Of a DNA stretch of 64,000 nt, positions 9,538 through 19,396 are shown in pieces; position 1 is the stretch's first letter; every line of letters begins with the position of its first letter. Where the stretch lies: assembly GCF_005938105.1 (NCBI RefSeq), contig NZ_VCPE01000013.1, forward strand, positions 109,230-173,229, in the 5' to 3' direction. The notes below the pieces were generated by a model that saw nothing but the letters and a program-made list of their open reading frames with translations, was not told the origin of the DNA and searched no databases. This DNA comes from Brucella haematophila (lineage in GTDB: Bacteria > Pseudomonadota > Alphaproteobacteria > Rhizobiales > Rhizobiaceae). Position numbers and translations under genes: made by a program.

Positions 9538-10011
9538 ATGGAAGTATCAATTAAAAATTTTCTTAACAACGGCTACCTGACAATCGGAAAAAGCATGGGA
9601 GAAAACGTGTGGGGTATCGGCATTTCGAATTACTTTGATCCCAACACTTGCTCATGGAATATATCAGAGAATTCAGAGAATGAACCCACGACCATACAAC
9701 TACAATCATCATTTAGTACATCCAGCGGCGGCCTTTATTTAGGAATGGGAAGCAACAGCATAGAGCTGGATGGATACGATCTCCGCTACGCCGTATTATC
9801 CAACGATGAAAGTAACTTAATAGGCCCTTATAAAATAGCCCCCACCACCGTAGATTTAATTGGTATAATTTGGTCAACTATAGTTGATAGCAGAGATGAA
9901 AATTGGAAACTCTTTTCTATTCAGAACGATAAATCAAATTTATACTTTTTTGACAATGTAAAACAGTCTGCTATATACGATGAAATGTTTTGCATAATAG
10001 GAACTATGTAA
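9538..10011 (+). CDS. Unknown AT-rich protein 1 of the yggS insert
   Basis: A 157-residue protein not recognised as any known family. It has no signal peptide and no clear membrane span, and is rich in Ser, Asn, Ile, Asp and aromatic residues. The pattern suggests an all-beta fold. It aligns over most of its length with the protein at 10226: LTIG near the N-terminus, two tryptophans, PT-IQ, G-YL, SN-I, GY-L-Y, then LF--(x)NDKS--YF. Codon use is unlike its neighbours. No clear Shine-Dalgarno precedes 9538, so the start is less certain than for its paralogue. Transfer from an AT-rich donor is inferred. Function is unknown. Confidence 0.7.
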   Translation: MEVSIKNFLNNGYLTIGKSMGENVWGIGISNYFDPNTCSWNISENSENEPTTIQLQSSFSTSSGGLYLGMGSNSIELDGYDLRYAVLSNDESNLIGPYKIAPTTVDLIGIIWSTIVDSRDENWKLFSIQNDKSNLYFFDNVKQSAIYDEMFCIIGTM

Positions 10012-10225
10012 AACTGAAATCATATATTTCGTCATACTTATTTTTACCTCGGGTTGCCTCCGGGCATGACTGGTCATTCCGATATCACAAGCAGCACCAG
10101 TATGAACGAGAACGCGTAAGATCGACAATTTGACCTAATAGAAGAACAGTAATACTAAAAGTATTAATTGATAAATAATATTAAAATTTTCTGATTCAAA
10201 TCATCAAGCTTGAGGAGAGTAACCT

Positions 10226-10705
10226 ATGGATGATAATGGATTATTTGGAACATTTGGTTTTTTGACGAAAGATCGAAAGAATTTTCTAACAATAGGCGAT
10301 AATATAGATGAAAAAACATGGGCTGTTATCCTTACAAAAGATTCCGATTTCTATAGTACTCGTTGGAACCTTAATTATGACGAACGTTACCCTACAGCTA
10401 TTCAGTATACAAAAAGCTCGGACGCATTTGAAGCAGGGCCTTACCTTTGCGTATCAAGTAATACTATCGTAAAAAATGGATATAAACTCCATTATTCCGA
10501 ACTTTCCTATGGAAAAATAGAAGACCAGTTAAAATTTAATATTAAATCTATCGATACGGATCGTGATTATGTCAATATTTACGAAGATAAAAATTCTAAT
10601 TATACGCTTTTTTATTTAGAAAACGATAAGAGTGCTTATTTCGCTGAAATAAATTCAAGTGAAACGCCAGAGGGCGCAAAATTCTTGATGCCGGCATACG
10701 CATAA
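10226..10705 (+). CDS. Unknown AT-rich protein 2 of the yggS insert, paralogue of protein 1
   Basis: A 159-residue protein with a strong ribosome binding site (GAGGAGAG at about 10210-10217), which supports real expression. It shares with the 9538 protein the ordered motifs FLTIG (residues about 20-24), Trp about 32 and 47, PTAIQ, GPYLCVSSNTI, NGYKLHYSELS and LFYLENDKSAYF. Charged and aromatic residues alternate as in beta-sheet proteins. There is no signal peptide, transmembrane segment or recognisable catalytic motif. The 214-bp gap from protein 1 suggests separate expression control. A beta-trefoil or lectin-like fold is a guess from the W/G-YL pattern only. Confidence 0.75.
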   Translation: MDDNGLFGTFGFLTKDRKNFLTIGDNIDEKTWAVILTKDSDFYSTRWNLNYDERYPTAIQYTKSSDAFEAGPYLCVSSNTIVKNGYKLHYSELSYGKIEDQLKFNIKSIDTDRDYVNIYEDKNSNYTLFYLENDKSAYFAEINSSETPEGAKFLMPAYA

Positions 10706-10861
10706 GTAATAATAATTAAAAGTAGTTCATTTATTAGAAGTCGGTGCAATCATTGTATATGACTGCGGCTGATGTACAGGCACATTCGAACGCAATTGTG
10801 CTCTTATAAAGAGACAAGCCGATCAAAAGTGCTATCCATGGTATATTGGAGATCATCCAAC

Positions 10862-10892
10862 CGGTTCGTGTCGGCTCGGCGATTTTTGGCGG
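10862..10892 (+). repeat. Right 31-bp direct repeat of the yggS 3' end
   Basis: Perfect copy of 9414-9444, spaced by 1,448 bp. It is followed directly by the presumed native yggS tail. Confidence 0.9.
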
Positions 10893-10917
10893 ACGTTCCT
10901 ATGCGTCTCCGGCCTGA
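10862..10917 (+). pseudogene. Orphaned native 3' end of yggS
   Basis: Read in the yggS frame this segment encodes VRVGSAIFGGRSYASPA and a TGA at 10915-10917. It is most simply the original C-terminus, displaced by the insert. In the uninterrupted arrangement yggS would have overlapped the convergent FUSC gene (stop at 10899) by 19 bp. Confidence 0.7.
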
Positions 10918-11426
10918 ACCTCACTGCGCGCTTTGATGCGACCGATGATCCGCGTGTAGACCCAGGCAAGCGCAATCGCCACGGCGCATCCAAGCGCGAT
11001 TTCGACAAGCCTTGAAAGGGCGAGCAGCAATTCCTCATTGCGCGTCTGGGCAAAGCGTCCCGCATCCATGACAATCACCACGGTTGCGGGCGCCAGCCGC
11101 CAATTGATCGGATATTTGTCGATCATCAGGATGAGCAACACCGTCAATGCTGCGCCGAACAGGCTGGCCAGCGGAGAATAACCGAATATCCAGATCGTCA
11201 GCATCCCGATGGTGCAACCGACCGCCGTGTTGATCGCCCGGGCCTGCGCCAATGCCAGCGTTGCGCGCACATCCGGATCGGAAATGATCAGGACAGTAAT
11301 CACGGCCCAGATTGGATGTTCAATCCCCGCCCAGCGAAGTGCGAACCAGCAAATAAGGCAACCGAGCAATGTCTTCGAGGCATAAAGGAGTGCCTTGCCG
11401 GGATTGGTCAGATGCGGAAGCGTCAT
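10899..11426 (-). CDS. FUSC family (aromatic acid exporter-like) membrane protein
   Basis: A 175-residue inner-membrane protein matching one FUSC-type domain. It has four to five hydrophobic spans (LLGCLICWFAL, AVITVLIIS, AVGCTIGMLTIWIFG, LFGAALTVLLILMI, LGCAVAIALAW), with the family's P-W/AVITV pattern after span 1. FUSC proteins relate to aromatic acid and fusaric acid efflux, usually with a membrane-fusion partner that is not present here. The start at 11426 follows GAGG. The C-terminal codons lie next to the right repeat of the yggS insert. The substrate is unknown. Confidence 0.8.
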   Translation of the reverse strand: MTLPHLTNPGKALLYASKTLLGCLICWFALRWAGIEHPIWAVITVLIISDPDVRATLALAQARAINTAVGCTIGMLTIWIFGYSPLASLFGAALTVLLILMIDKYPINWRLAPATVVIVMDAGRFAQTRNEELLLALSRLVEIALGCAVAIALAWVYTRIIGRIKARSEVQAGDA

Positions 11427-11460
11427 ATGGCCTCGGTTGCCTGTTTGCTCACATTATCGT

Positions 11461-11748
11461 TCAGTGCAGAACGATCTCCCCTTGCACATTCCTCCAGTCC
11501 GATGGGCCGAGCAAGCGGCAATGCGTATAGGTCACCGAATGCAGCGGCCCATCGATCTCCCGTTTCCAGAATTCGATGAAATGATGCAGCACCGGAAATT
11601 CCGGCGCGACATCATATTCCTGCCAGACAAACAGCTGAAGCAGATGCGGATGATCCGGCATGTGATAGAAGAGTTTTGCCGTCGTCAAACCATAACCGGC
11701 GAGTTGCAGTTCGAAGGCCGATTTCGCGTGAAAAGCGGACGTCGTCAT
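11461..11748 (-). CDS. usg: Usg family protein
   Basis: A 95-residue cytosolic protein of the alphaproteobacterial Usg family, whose member genes often lie near tryptophan biosynthesis genes; molecular role unknown. Family-typical stretches are ELQLAGYGLTTAK, YHMPDHPHLLQ, FVWQEYD and EFWKREIDGPLHSV. The start at 11748 follows AGGGGAAA. The longer reading to 11850 adds an unrelated, AT-rich leader. It lies 34 bp from the FUSC gene start at 11426 and may be cotranscribed with it. Confidence 0.88.
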   Translation of the reverse strand: MTTSAFHAKSAFELQLAGYGLTTAKLFYHMPDHPHLLQLFVWQEYDVAPEFPVLHHFIEFWKREIDGPLHSVTYTHCRLLGPSDWRNVQGEIVLH

Positions 11749-12015
11749 GGCGATTTCCCCTTTTTGTGAAGAGCCATATATTCGGCTCCTGTATTCGAGA
11801 TAATCACTCCAAATGGTTTTTAAAGTGTAAAAACAATATGTTAGCAACAAATAGCTATGAGTGCTGCCAATTCAAAGATTTAGCCTGCGTCATTGTGGAC
11901 GGGAGACGCACCAATCGTCTAATTTACCTTCACCGCTTAGGAAGCTAGATAAGACCCAACAGTGGTTACGAACCACGCACTGACGAGAGGACGTTGGTGA
12001 AACTTGGAGGAAATG

Positions 12016-13971
<1,956 letters not shown>

Positions 13972-13977
13972 AACAAA

Positions 13978-14008
13978 AAAGGCCGGGAATTTCCCGGCCT
14001 TTCTTTTT
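13978..14008 (+). terminator. Intrinsic terminator after acs
   Basis: A 12-bp stem (AAAGGCCGGGAA with its complement, almost no loop) followed by TTTCTTTTT, starting 7 bases beyond the acs stop. Confidence 0.85.
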
Positions 14009-14028
14009 GAGAAGCGCCCTCCGCCCTC

Positions 14029-14136
14029 CTCATCCTGAGGAAGCGTCCTGAGCTTGTCGAAGGACGCTGTCTGAAGGATCAGGAGGGACGTATACCCCGT
14101 CCTTCGACACGGTGCTGCGCACCGGCTCAGGATGAG
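14029..14136. repeat. Palindromic intergenic element with nested inverted repeats
   Basis: The outer arms CTCATCCTGAG (14029-14039) and CTCAGGATGAG (14126-14136) are perfect complements. Inner arms GTCGAAGGACG (about 14057-14067) and CGTCCTTCGAC (about 14098-14108) also pair. The element would fold into a long hairpin. Elements with such ends are common in Rhizobiales intergenic DNA, which is family knowledge. It is distinct from the other palindrome family in this window. Confidence 0.75.
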
Positions 14137-14171
14137 GGGCGCGCAGGCCGCAGGAGCAAAATATCCCACGC

Positions 14172-14390
14172 TTAGAAGTCGATGGTTCGCCCTTTGATCT
14201 CCCAATCGCCGAAACGCGCCGGGTCCTTGCCGCCGCGCCCGCCGATTTCACGCGGGGCTTTGGCATTCGTTTCAGCGGCGCGGCGTTCTTCCGCTTCCTT
14301 GAGGGCGCGCTGGGCAGCCGGAGGCAGATCGTCAAACTTGCGCGGCGCAACGTTCTCGTCGATGTCGGTTTCGTTGAGTTTATCGGTCAT
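14172..14390 (-). CDS. DUF1674 / SDHAF4-like succinate dehydrogenase assembly factor
   Basis: A 72-residue small protein matching DUF1674, the bacterial relatives of mitochondrial SDHAF4, which binds flavinated SdhA during complex II assembly. The conserved C-terminal block is EIGGRGGKDPARFGDWEIKGRTIDF-like; visible key pieces are GGRGGKDPARFGDWE at residues about 51-65. The N-terminal half is acidic and probably flexible. The start follows AGGAC. It is a stand-alone gene, convergent with acs and divergent from htpX. Confidence 0.87.
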   Translation of the reverse strand: MTDKLNETDIDENVAPRKFDDLPPAAQRALKEAEERRAAETNAKAPREIGGRGGKDPARFGDWEIKGRTIDF

Positions 14391-14506
14391 CCGCTGAAGT
14401 CCTATTATTGAAGCGCAGGCATTTGATACCCATCATATAGGCAGGAATAGGTGGGACGCAAAACCCTGTTTGAGATAAACTCTCGCTGAATTGGAGACCA
14501 CGACGC

Positions 14507-15472
14507 ATGAATATGACGAAAACTGCCATGCTGATTGCTCTCATGACAGTCATGTTCATGAGCATCGGTTATTTGCTGGGCGGCGGCGGCGGCATGATGA
14601 TCGCGCTGGTGTTCGCTGTCGGCATGAACCTGTTCGGCTATTGGAACTCCGACAAAATGGTGCTGCGCATGTACAATGCGCAGCAGGTGGATGAGCGCAC
14701 GGCCCCGGATTATTACCGCATGGTGAGCGGGCTTGCCGCCAATGCCGGTTTGCCCATGCCGAAGGTGTTCATCATCCACGAAGACCAGCCCAATGCTTTT
14801 GCCACCGGGCGCAACCCCGAAAATGCAGCAGTCGCCGCCACAACCGGTCTTCTCCAGCGCCTGACCCCGGAAGAAGTCGCAGGCGTCATGGCGCACGAGC
14901 TGGCGCATGTGCAGAACCGCGACACGCTCACCATGACCATCGTGGCGACGCTGGCAGGTGCCATTTCGATGCTCGGCAACTTCGCTTTCTTTCTGGGCGG
15001 CAACCGTGAAAACGGCAATGGCGTCATTGGCGTCATCGGCACTATTCTGGCGATGATTGTCGCGCCCTTTGCCGCAATGATCGTTCAGATGGCCGTCAGC
15101 CGTACCCGCGAATATGCTGCCGACAAGCGCGGCGCGGAAATCTGTGGCAATCCGCTGTGGCTGTCTTCTGCGCTCAACAAGATCGCGCGCAGCGCCAAGG
15201 TTATCCCGAACGAGGAAGCCGAACACAACCCGGCAACCGCGCATATGTTCATCATCAATCCGCTGAGCGGACGCGGCGCCGACAATCTTTTCTCGACCCA
15301 CCCGGACACCGATAATCGCATCGCAGCGCTTGAACAGCTGGCCGGAGAAATGGGTATTCGCTCAGCCGGAATGGCTCCCCGCGCTGCTGCCCCTTCCCAA
15401 AGTAGTGGTCCATGGGGTAATGCAGGCGATAACAACAGTGGCGGTTCCGGCTATCGGGGCCCATGGTCCTAA
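14507..15472 (+). CDS. htpX: Membrane protease HtpX homologue
   Basis: Integral inner-membrane zinc metalloprotease (M48) involved in membrane protein quality control. The 321-residue product has two N-terminal spans (residues about 7-45), the zinc-binding HELAH (130-134), two further spans around 145-190, and the third ligand Glu in [14 protein letters not shown] (about 203). The C-terminal 25 residues are Gly/Ser/Asn rich and lie beyond the catalytic domain. The start at 14507 follows GGAG. ATG at 14513 is an in-frame alternative. Confidence 0.95.
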   Translation: MNMTKTAMLIALMTVMFMSIGYLLGGGGGMMIALVFAVGMNLFGYWNSDKMVLRMYNAQQVDERTAPDYYRMVSGLAANAGLPMPKVFIIHEDQPNAFATGRNPENAAVAATTGLLQRLTPEEVAGVMAHELAHVQNRDTLTMTIVATLAGAISMLGNFAFFLGGNRENGNGVIGVIGTILAMIVAPFAAMIVQMAVSRTREYAADKRGAEICGNPLWLSSALNKIARSAKVIPNEEAEHNPATAHMFIINPLSGRGADNLFSTHPDTDNRIAALEQLAGEMGIRSAGMAPRAAAPSQSSGPWGNAGDNNSGGSGYRGPWS

Positions 15473-15474
15473 AA

Positions 15475-15517
15475 GCGTATCCCAAAAAGCGCCAAGCGGT
15501 TTTTGGATGAGATCCGC
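15475..15517 (+). repeat. Dispersed palindrome, diverged copy (subfamily A)
   Basis: A GCGTATCCCAAAAAGCG...CGGTTTTTGGATGAGATCCGC-type hairpin (positions give the full extent) starting just after the htpX stop. It is related to the copies at 43025 and 45024. Confidence 0.6.
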
Positions 15518-15537
15518 GCCAGATAAAGTAGAACAGC

Positions 15538-16932
15538 GTGAACGATAAGAAACCCGCGCCAAAACGCGGAAACAACAAGCCGTTAGTACAGAGCAATGTG
15601 GTGGACCGTCCCGGCTTGCCGGCGCGCCAATGTGCGGCGCGTCTGCTGGGTGCAGTGATTGAAAAGAACACTTCGCTCGATGGACTGACCGACAACAGCC
15701 ATGGCCACCCGCAATATCTGGCGCTGGAACCGCGTGACCGCGCGCTGGTGCGCGCTATTCTGGGTGCAAGCCTGCGCAATCGCGGCGCTATTGAACGGGC
15801 CATTTCGAAGCGTCTCGACCGGCCATTGCCGGAAAACGCCGTCGCGCTGAAGCATTTGCTGCATGTCGCCGTGGCGCAGATTTTCTATCTCGATCTTCCC
15901 GATCATTCGGCGGTGGATCTGGCAGTGGAAGCTGCCAATGCCGATCCACGCAATCGGAAATATGCCGGTCTGGTCAATGCATTGCTGCGCCGTCTGTCGC
16001 GCAACAAGGAACGTGCGCTCGCACACACGTTGCTACCGGAAGGCAATGTGCCCGAATGGTTTTCCAAGAGCATTGTCGATGCTTACGGCGCGGAAAAAGC
16101 CGCAGCCATCTTCGCCATGCACGCCTACGAGCCGCCGATCGATTTCACCGTAAAGGGCGATCCGAAGGTCTGGGCTGAGAAACTCGGCGGCATTGCATTG
16201 CCGAACGGCTCCGTTCGCGTGCAGACCGTTGATGGCGCACTGACCGACCTGCCCGGCTTTGCCGAGGGTGACTGGTGGGTGCAGGATGTGGCGGCAAGCC
16301 TGCCCGCCCGCCTGATGGGCGACATCAAAGGCAAGCGCGTCGCCGATCTTTGTGCGGCACCTGGCGGCAAGACGTCCCAGCTCGTGCAGCAGGGCGCGGA
16401 TGTCACCGCGCTCGATCTGTCTGAAAACCGGTTGAAGCGTTTGCGCGGCAATCTGGAACGCCTTGGTTACGAGGCGAAGACCGTTGCGACCAATCTGATG
16501 GATTTCGCGCCGGAAGAGCTTTTCGATGCTGTTCTTCTTGATGCGCCCTGCTCTTCCACCGGCACGGTGCGTCGTCATCCCGATGTTCCTTGGACAAAGA
16601 CGCCGCAAGATATCACCAAGCTCGCCGACCTTCAGGGCAAGCTGCTGGCCCATGCCGCAACGCTGGTAAAGCCGGGCGGCGTTATCGTCTTTTCCAATTG
16701 CTCGCTGCATCCGCTTGAAGGTGAGGAAATGGCTCGCAAGGCGGCGGAAAATCCGCTGCTTGAGCCCTACCCGATCACTCTGGATGATTGTCCCGGTCTT
16801 GAAGGGCTGATCACCAGCGAAGGCTATCTGCGCTCCACGCCAGCCGATCTGCCAGCGGACCGTTTCGACGGCGATCCGCATATGGCGGGTATGGACGGTT
16901 TCTTCGCAGCACGCTTCAAGCGGTGCTCGTGA
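15538..16932 (+). CDS. rsmB: 16S rRNA m5C967 methyltransferase RsmB (Fmu/Sun family)
   Basis: Methylates cytosine in small-subunit rRNA using SAM. The 464-residue protein has an N-terminal NusB-like RNA-binding domain (about 30-165) and a C-terminal Rossmann methyltransferase. SAM loop CAAPGGKTS is at about 272-280, the motif IV cysteine in DAPCSSTG at about 336, and the second, catalytic cysteine in SNCSLHP at about 387. The start is GTG at 15538, just after a palindromic repeat; no strong ribosome site is visible. The identity is secure, but the exact cytosine target is by family inference. Confidence 0.92.
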   Translation: MNDKKPAPKRGNNKPLVQSNVVDRPGLPARQCAARLLGAVIEKNTSLDGLTDNSHGHPQYLALEPRDRALVRAILGASLRNRGAIERAISKRLDRPLPENAVALKHLLHVAVAQIFYLDLPDHSAVDLAVEAANADPRNRKYAGLVNALLRRLSRNKERALAHTLLPEGNVPEWFSKSIVDAYGAEKAAAIFAMHAYEPPIDFTVKGDPKVWAEKLGGIALPNGSVRVQTVDGALTDLPGFAEGDWWVQDVAASLPARLMGDIKGKRVADLCAAPGGKTSQLVQQGADVTALDLSENRLKRLRGNLERLGYEAKTVATNLMDFAPEELFDAVLLDAPCSSTGTVRRHPDVPWTKTPQDITKLADLQGKLLAHAATLVKPGGVIVFSNCSLHPLEGEEMARKAAENPLLEPYPITLDDCPGLEGLITSEGYLRSTPADLPADRFDGDPHMAGMDGFFAARFKRCS

Positions 16933-17040
16933 GCATAATCTAGCCCGCTTCAAGCCGAGCAAATCGTAAAAATTGTCATAACGGGCAGCGATACCCGTTA
17001 TGGTTAACGCTCGATTCACCATTCTATAGAATTGTAAAGA

Positions 17041-17063
17041 AGGCCGGAATTCTGATCCGGCCT
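17041..17063. terminator. Hairpin after rsmB
   Basis: AGGCCGGA and TCCGGCCT flank a 7-nt loop, but no T-tract follows in the plus direction. It may be a weak terminator or mRNA 3' end structure. Confidence 0.4.
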
Positions 17064-17071
17064 GAAGGATT

Positions 17072-17120
17072 AGAGCATTTCCAGCAAAAGTGCGAAGCGG
17101 TTTTGCGTTGGATAATGCGT
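17072..17120 (+). repeat. Dispersed palindrome, subfamily B
   Basis: Starts AGAGCATTTCCAGCAAAAGTG and ends GGATAATGCGT. It is nearly identical to copies at 30229 and 45754. It lies directly upstream of the heparinase gene start. Confidence 0.85.
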
Positions 17121-17127
17121 AAACACA

Positions 17128-18870
17128 ATGACAAACGATACGGAGAAAGACCGGGTGGCAGTCGCCCTCAGCGAAACCCCTCACCTTTGGGGACTGGCCG
17201 TTGCACAGGCGTGGCGCAAGTTTAGCCGCCGCCTGCGTATGGGGCCGCTTTACAGCTGGCGCTTCACCGGCTTTACGCCCGACCGTATCCTGATTGCACC
17301 GCCGGATCTGCGTGTTGCCGACCCGCAGCTGGCGCAGGAATTCTATCACGGGCGCTTTGCGCTTGCGGGCCGCCTTGTCGAAACCGGCGGGCTATCGCCC
17401 TTTGCCGTTGAGCCGCCGACACCCGAATGGGAAGCGGCGCTGCAAAGCTTCGGCTGGTTGCGTCATCTGAAAAGCGCGAACAGCGAACTGGCAACCGCCA
17501 ATGCACGGGCGCTTGTCGATGACTGGATGCGCATGTTCGGCAAGCGCATCGGCGGTCTCGCCTGGGCGCCCGAAGTGACGGCGCAGCGTATCATCGCCTG
17601 GCTCCAGCATTCCAACCTGATCCTTTCCGGCGCGGAAATGCCAGCCTATCGCAAATTCATGCGCTCTCTTGCCATGCAGGTCCGCTATCTGCGCACCGTG
17701 GCGGGCGCGATGGACGACGGTGAAGAGCGGCTGCGCGCACGCATCGCGCTGGCTTTCGCAGCGCTTGCATTGCCGGTCTCACCGCCGACCGCGCGTGCTG
17801 CCCGACGCAATCTCGAATATGAGCTGAAGCGCCAGATTTTGCCCGATGGCGGGCATATCTCGCGTAATCCGGTTACGGTACTGGAGCTGCTGGCCGATCT
17901 TCTGCCACTGCGCCAGACCTATGCCAATGGCACAGAATCCCCGCCAAAGGCCCTGATCGAGGCAGTTGAGCGCATGCTGCCCGCATTGCGCTTCTTCCGT
18001 CATCAAGATGGCAGCCTTGCGCTGTTCAACGGCGTCGGCCCGACCATGCCGGAACGCATCATTTCAGTGCTGCGTCATGATGAAACCGCTGGTTCACCAC
18101 TGACCCACGCGCCCTATTCCGGCTATGAACGTCTTTCCATGGGATCGACAACGATCATCGCCGATACGGGCCTGCCGCCGCCGGTCACTGCTTCGCGGGA
18201 CGCCCATGCGGGCTGCCTCGCTTTCGAAATGTCCTCCGGGCGCCAGCGCTATATCGTCAATTCCGGCATCGACCGTTTCGGCCCGCCGGAATTTCGTCCA
18301 TTGGGACGTTCGACCGCCGCCCATTCGACAGCGACCATCAACGACACATCGTCATGCCGGTTCAGCCTCAACGCAGGCCTTTCCAATATGATCGGCACGC
18401 CGATCATTGCCGGGCCAACGCGTGTGCAGCGCGACCGCATCGAGGAAATGGGCCGTCAGGGTTTTGTGGCGAGCCATGACGGCTATGCGCGCCTGTTCGG
18501 CATTTATCATGAGCGCCGGCTGGTACTCTCTCACAATGGCAGTGTCATTCAGGGTGCTGACCGCTTCTATCGCGGCGACGGGCGACCGCTGAAATCCAAT
18601 GGACGTGACAATATTGCGGTGCGGTTCCATCTGCACCCGACGGTCGATATTTCCTACGATGAAAATGGCCTGATCGTCCTGTCTGCTGATCGCGACGACA
18701 CATGGGTTTTCTCCTGTTTCGAAGTCGCGCCGCAACTGGAAGACACGATCTTCTTCGCCGGTTTCCGCGGGCCTGTTACATCCAAACAGATCGTGCTGTC
18801 TTTCCCGGCTTCCGAACTGCCGGAAATCAACTGGCAGTTCAGCCGCGTGGCGCTCGGCAGCTACGTCTAA
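17128..18870 (+). CDS. Heparinase II/III family protein
   Basis: A 580-residue polysaccharide lyase-like protein. The first half is an all-alpha toroid-like region (YSWRFTGF, QRIIAWLQHS, PDGGHISRNP, LPALRFFRHQDGSLALFNG). The second half is a beta-rich domain with YSGYERL, DAHAGCLAFEMS and HSTATINDTSSCRF, typical of alphaproteobacterial heparinase II/III proteins linked to the rsmB locus. No signal peptide is visible, so a cytosolic or unconventional location is possible. The substrate is unknown. In related genomes I recall purH following this gene; here purH lies 20 kb away. Confidence 0.87.
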   Translation: MTNDTEKDRVAVALSETPHLWGLAVAQAWRKFSRRLRMGPLYSWRFTGFTPDRILIAPPDLRVADPQLAQEFYHGRFALAGRLVETGGLSPFAVEPPTPEWEAALQSFGWLRHLKSANSELATANARALVDDWMRMFGKRIGGLAWAPEVTAQRIIAWLQHSNLILSGAEMPAYRKFMRSLAMQVRYLRTVAGAMDDGEERLRARIALAFAALALPVSPPTARAARRNLEYELKRQILPDGGHISRNPVTVLELLADLLPLRQTYANGTESPPKALIEAVERMLPALRFFRHQDGSLALFNGVGPTMPERIISVLRHDETAGSPLTHAPYSGYERLSMGSTTIIADTGLPPPVTASRDAHAGCLAFEMSSGRQRYIVNSGIDRFGPPEFRPLGRSTAAHSTATINDTSSCRFSLNAGLSNMIGTPIIAGPTRVQRDRIEEMGRQGFVASHDGYARLFGIYHERRLVLSHNGSVIQGADRFYRGDGRPLKSNGRDNIAVRFHLHPTVDISYDENGLIVLSADRDDTWVFSCFEVAPQLEDTIFFAGFRGPVTSKQIVLSFPASELPEINWQFSRVALGSYV

Positions 18871-18886
18871 GCAAATTTCCGTTCAA

Positions 18887-19234
18887 TCACGGATGTAGCG
18901 GCGGGAAATCGTGCCGCTCCGTCAAAGCAGCCAGAATTTTGTGCGGATCGGCAATCAGTGATCGTCCCTGATAGGTGCCCGTTTCGAACGGTGAGCGGTC
19001 GCCGTCCTTCAAAACCAGCAATGGCAAAGACTGGTTTTCTTCGCCTGCAAGCTGGATCACCGTCTCACGCGGTCTGGCAAACGCTACGCGCTCGATCTTC
19101 AAATCGCGCCCAAGTTTTGGAAATGACGCCAGAACACCCTCAATCAGCGCGCAATGCCAGCAGTAGAATTCCTGTCCGGGATAGGCCGGATCTTTGAAAC
19201 CCGGCGTCAGAAGAAACAACGTATCTTGGGTCAT
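18887..19234 (-). CDS. DUF3088 thioredoxin-like protein
   Basis: A 115-residue cytosolic protein of the DUF3088 family. It has the conserved start DTLFLLTPGF, a CxxC-like YCWHCALIEG at about residues 24-33, and NQSLPLLVLKDG at about 68-79, consistent with a thioredoxin/glutaredoxin fold. The CWHC pair could be redox active; this is inference. The start at 19234 follows GAGG. It is convergent with the heparinase gene, separated by 16 bp. Confidence 0.82.
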   Translation of the reverse strand: MTQDTLFLLTPGFKDPAYPGQEFYCWHCALIEGVLASFPKLGRDLKIERVAFARPRETVIQLAGEENQSLPLLVLKDGDRSPFETGTYQGRSLIADPHKILAALTERHDFPPLHP

Positions 19235-19396
19235 TTTGCTTTGGCCTCAGAGCGAATGGATTTACAAATAGCCACTTCGTCATTCCATATCAGTTCTTCA
19301 CCAAGCCGTCTTCAAAAGTGAGTAACCGTTGCGGAACCGGATGCACAGCATACCGTTCCGGTTTAACGCCGGTCCTCAACAACAGGAGTTTATCCC

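Larger units (their letters stand above)
9445..10892. mobile_element. AT-rich 1.45-kb insert in the 3' end of yggS (non-autonomous element or islet)
   Basis: A 1,448-bp segment bounded by the 31-bp repeats. Composition changes sharply: bases 10561-10620 hold 13 G/C of 60, against 37 of 60 in the yggS line 9061-9120. It carries two unknown paralogous genes and no transposase or integrase. Duplicating a host gene's 3' end while keeping it translatable is the hallmark of site-specific recombination into gene ends by tyrosine or serine integrases. Recombination or replication slippage bringing in foreign DNA is the alternative. The boundaries are seen directly; the mechanism is inference. Confidence 0.72.

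Noticed and set aside
9538-10705. The two islet frames as halves of one broken gene
   Set aside because: They align with each other over the same full length and the second has its own strong ribosome site, so they are paralogues rather than fragments.
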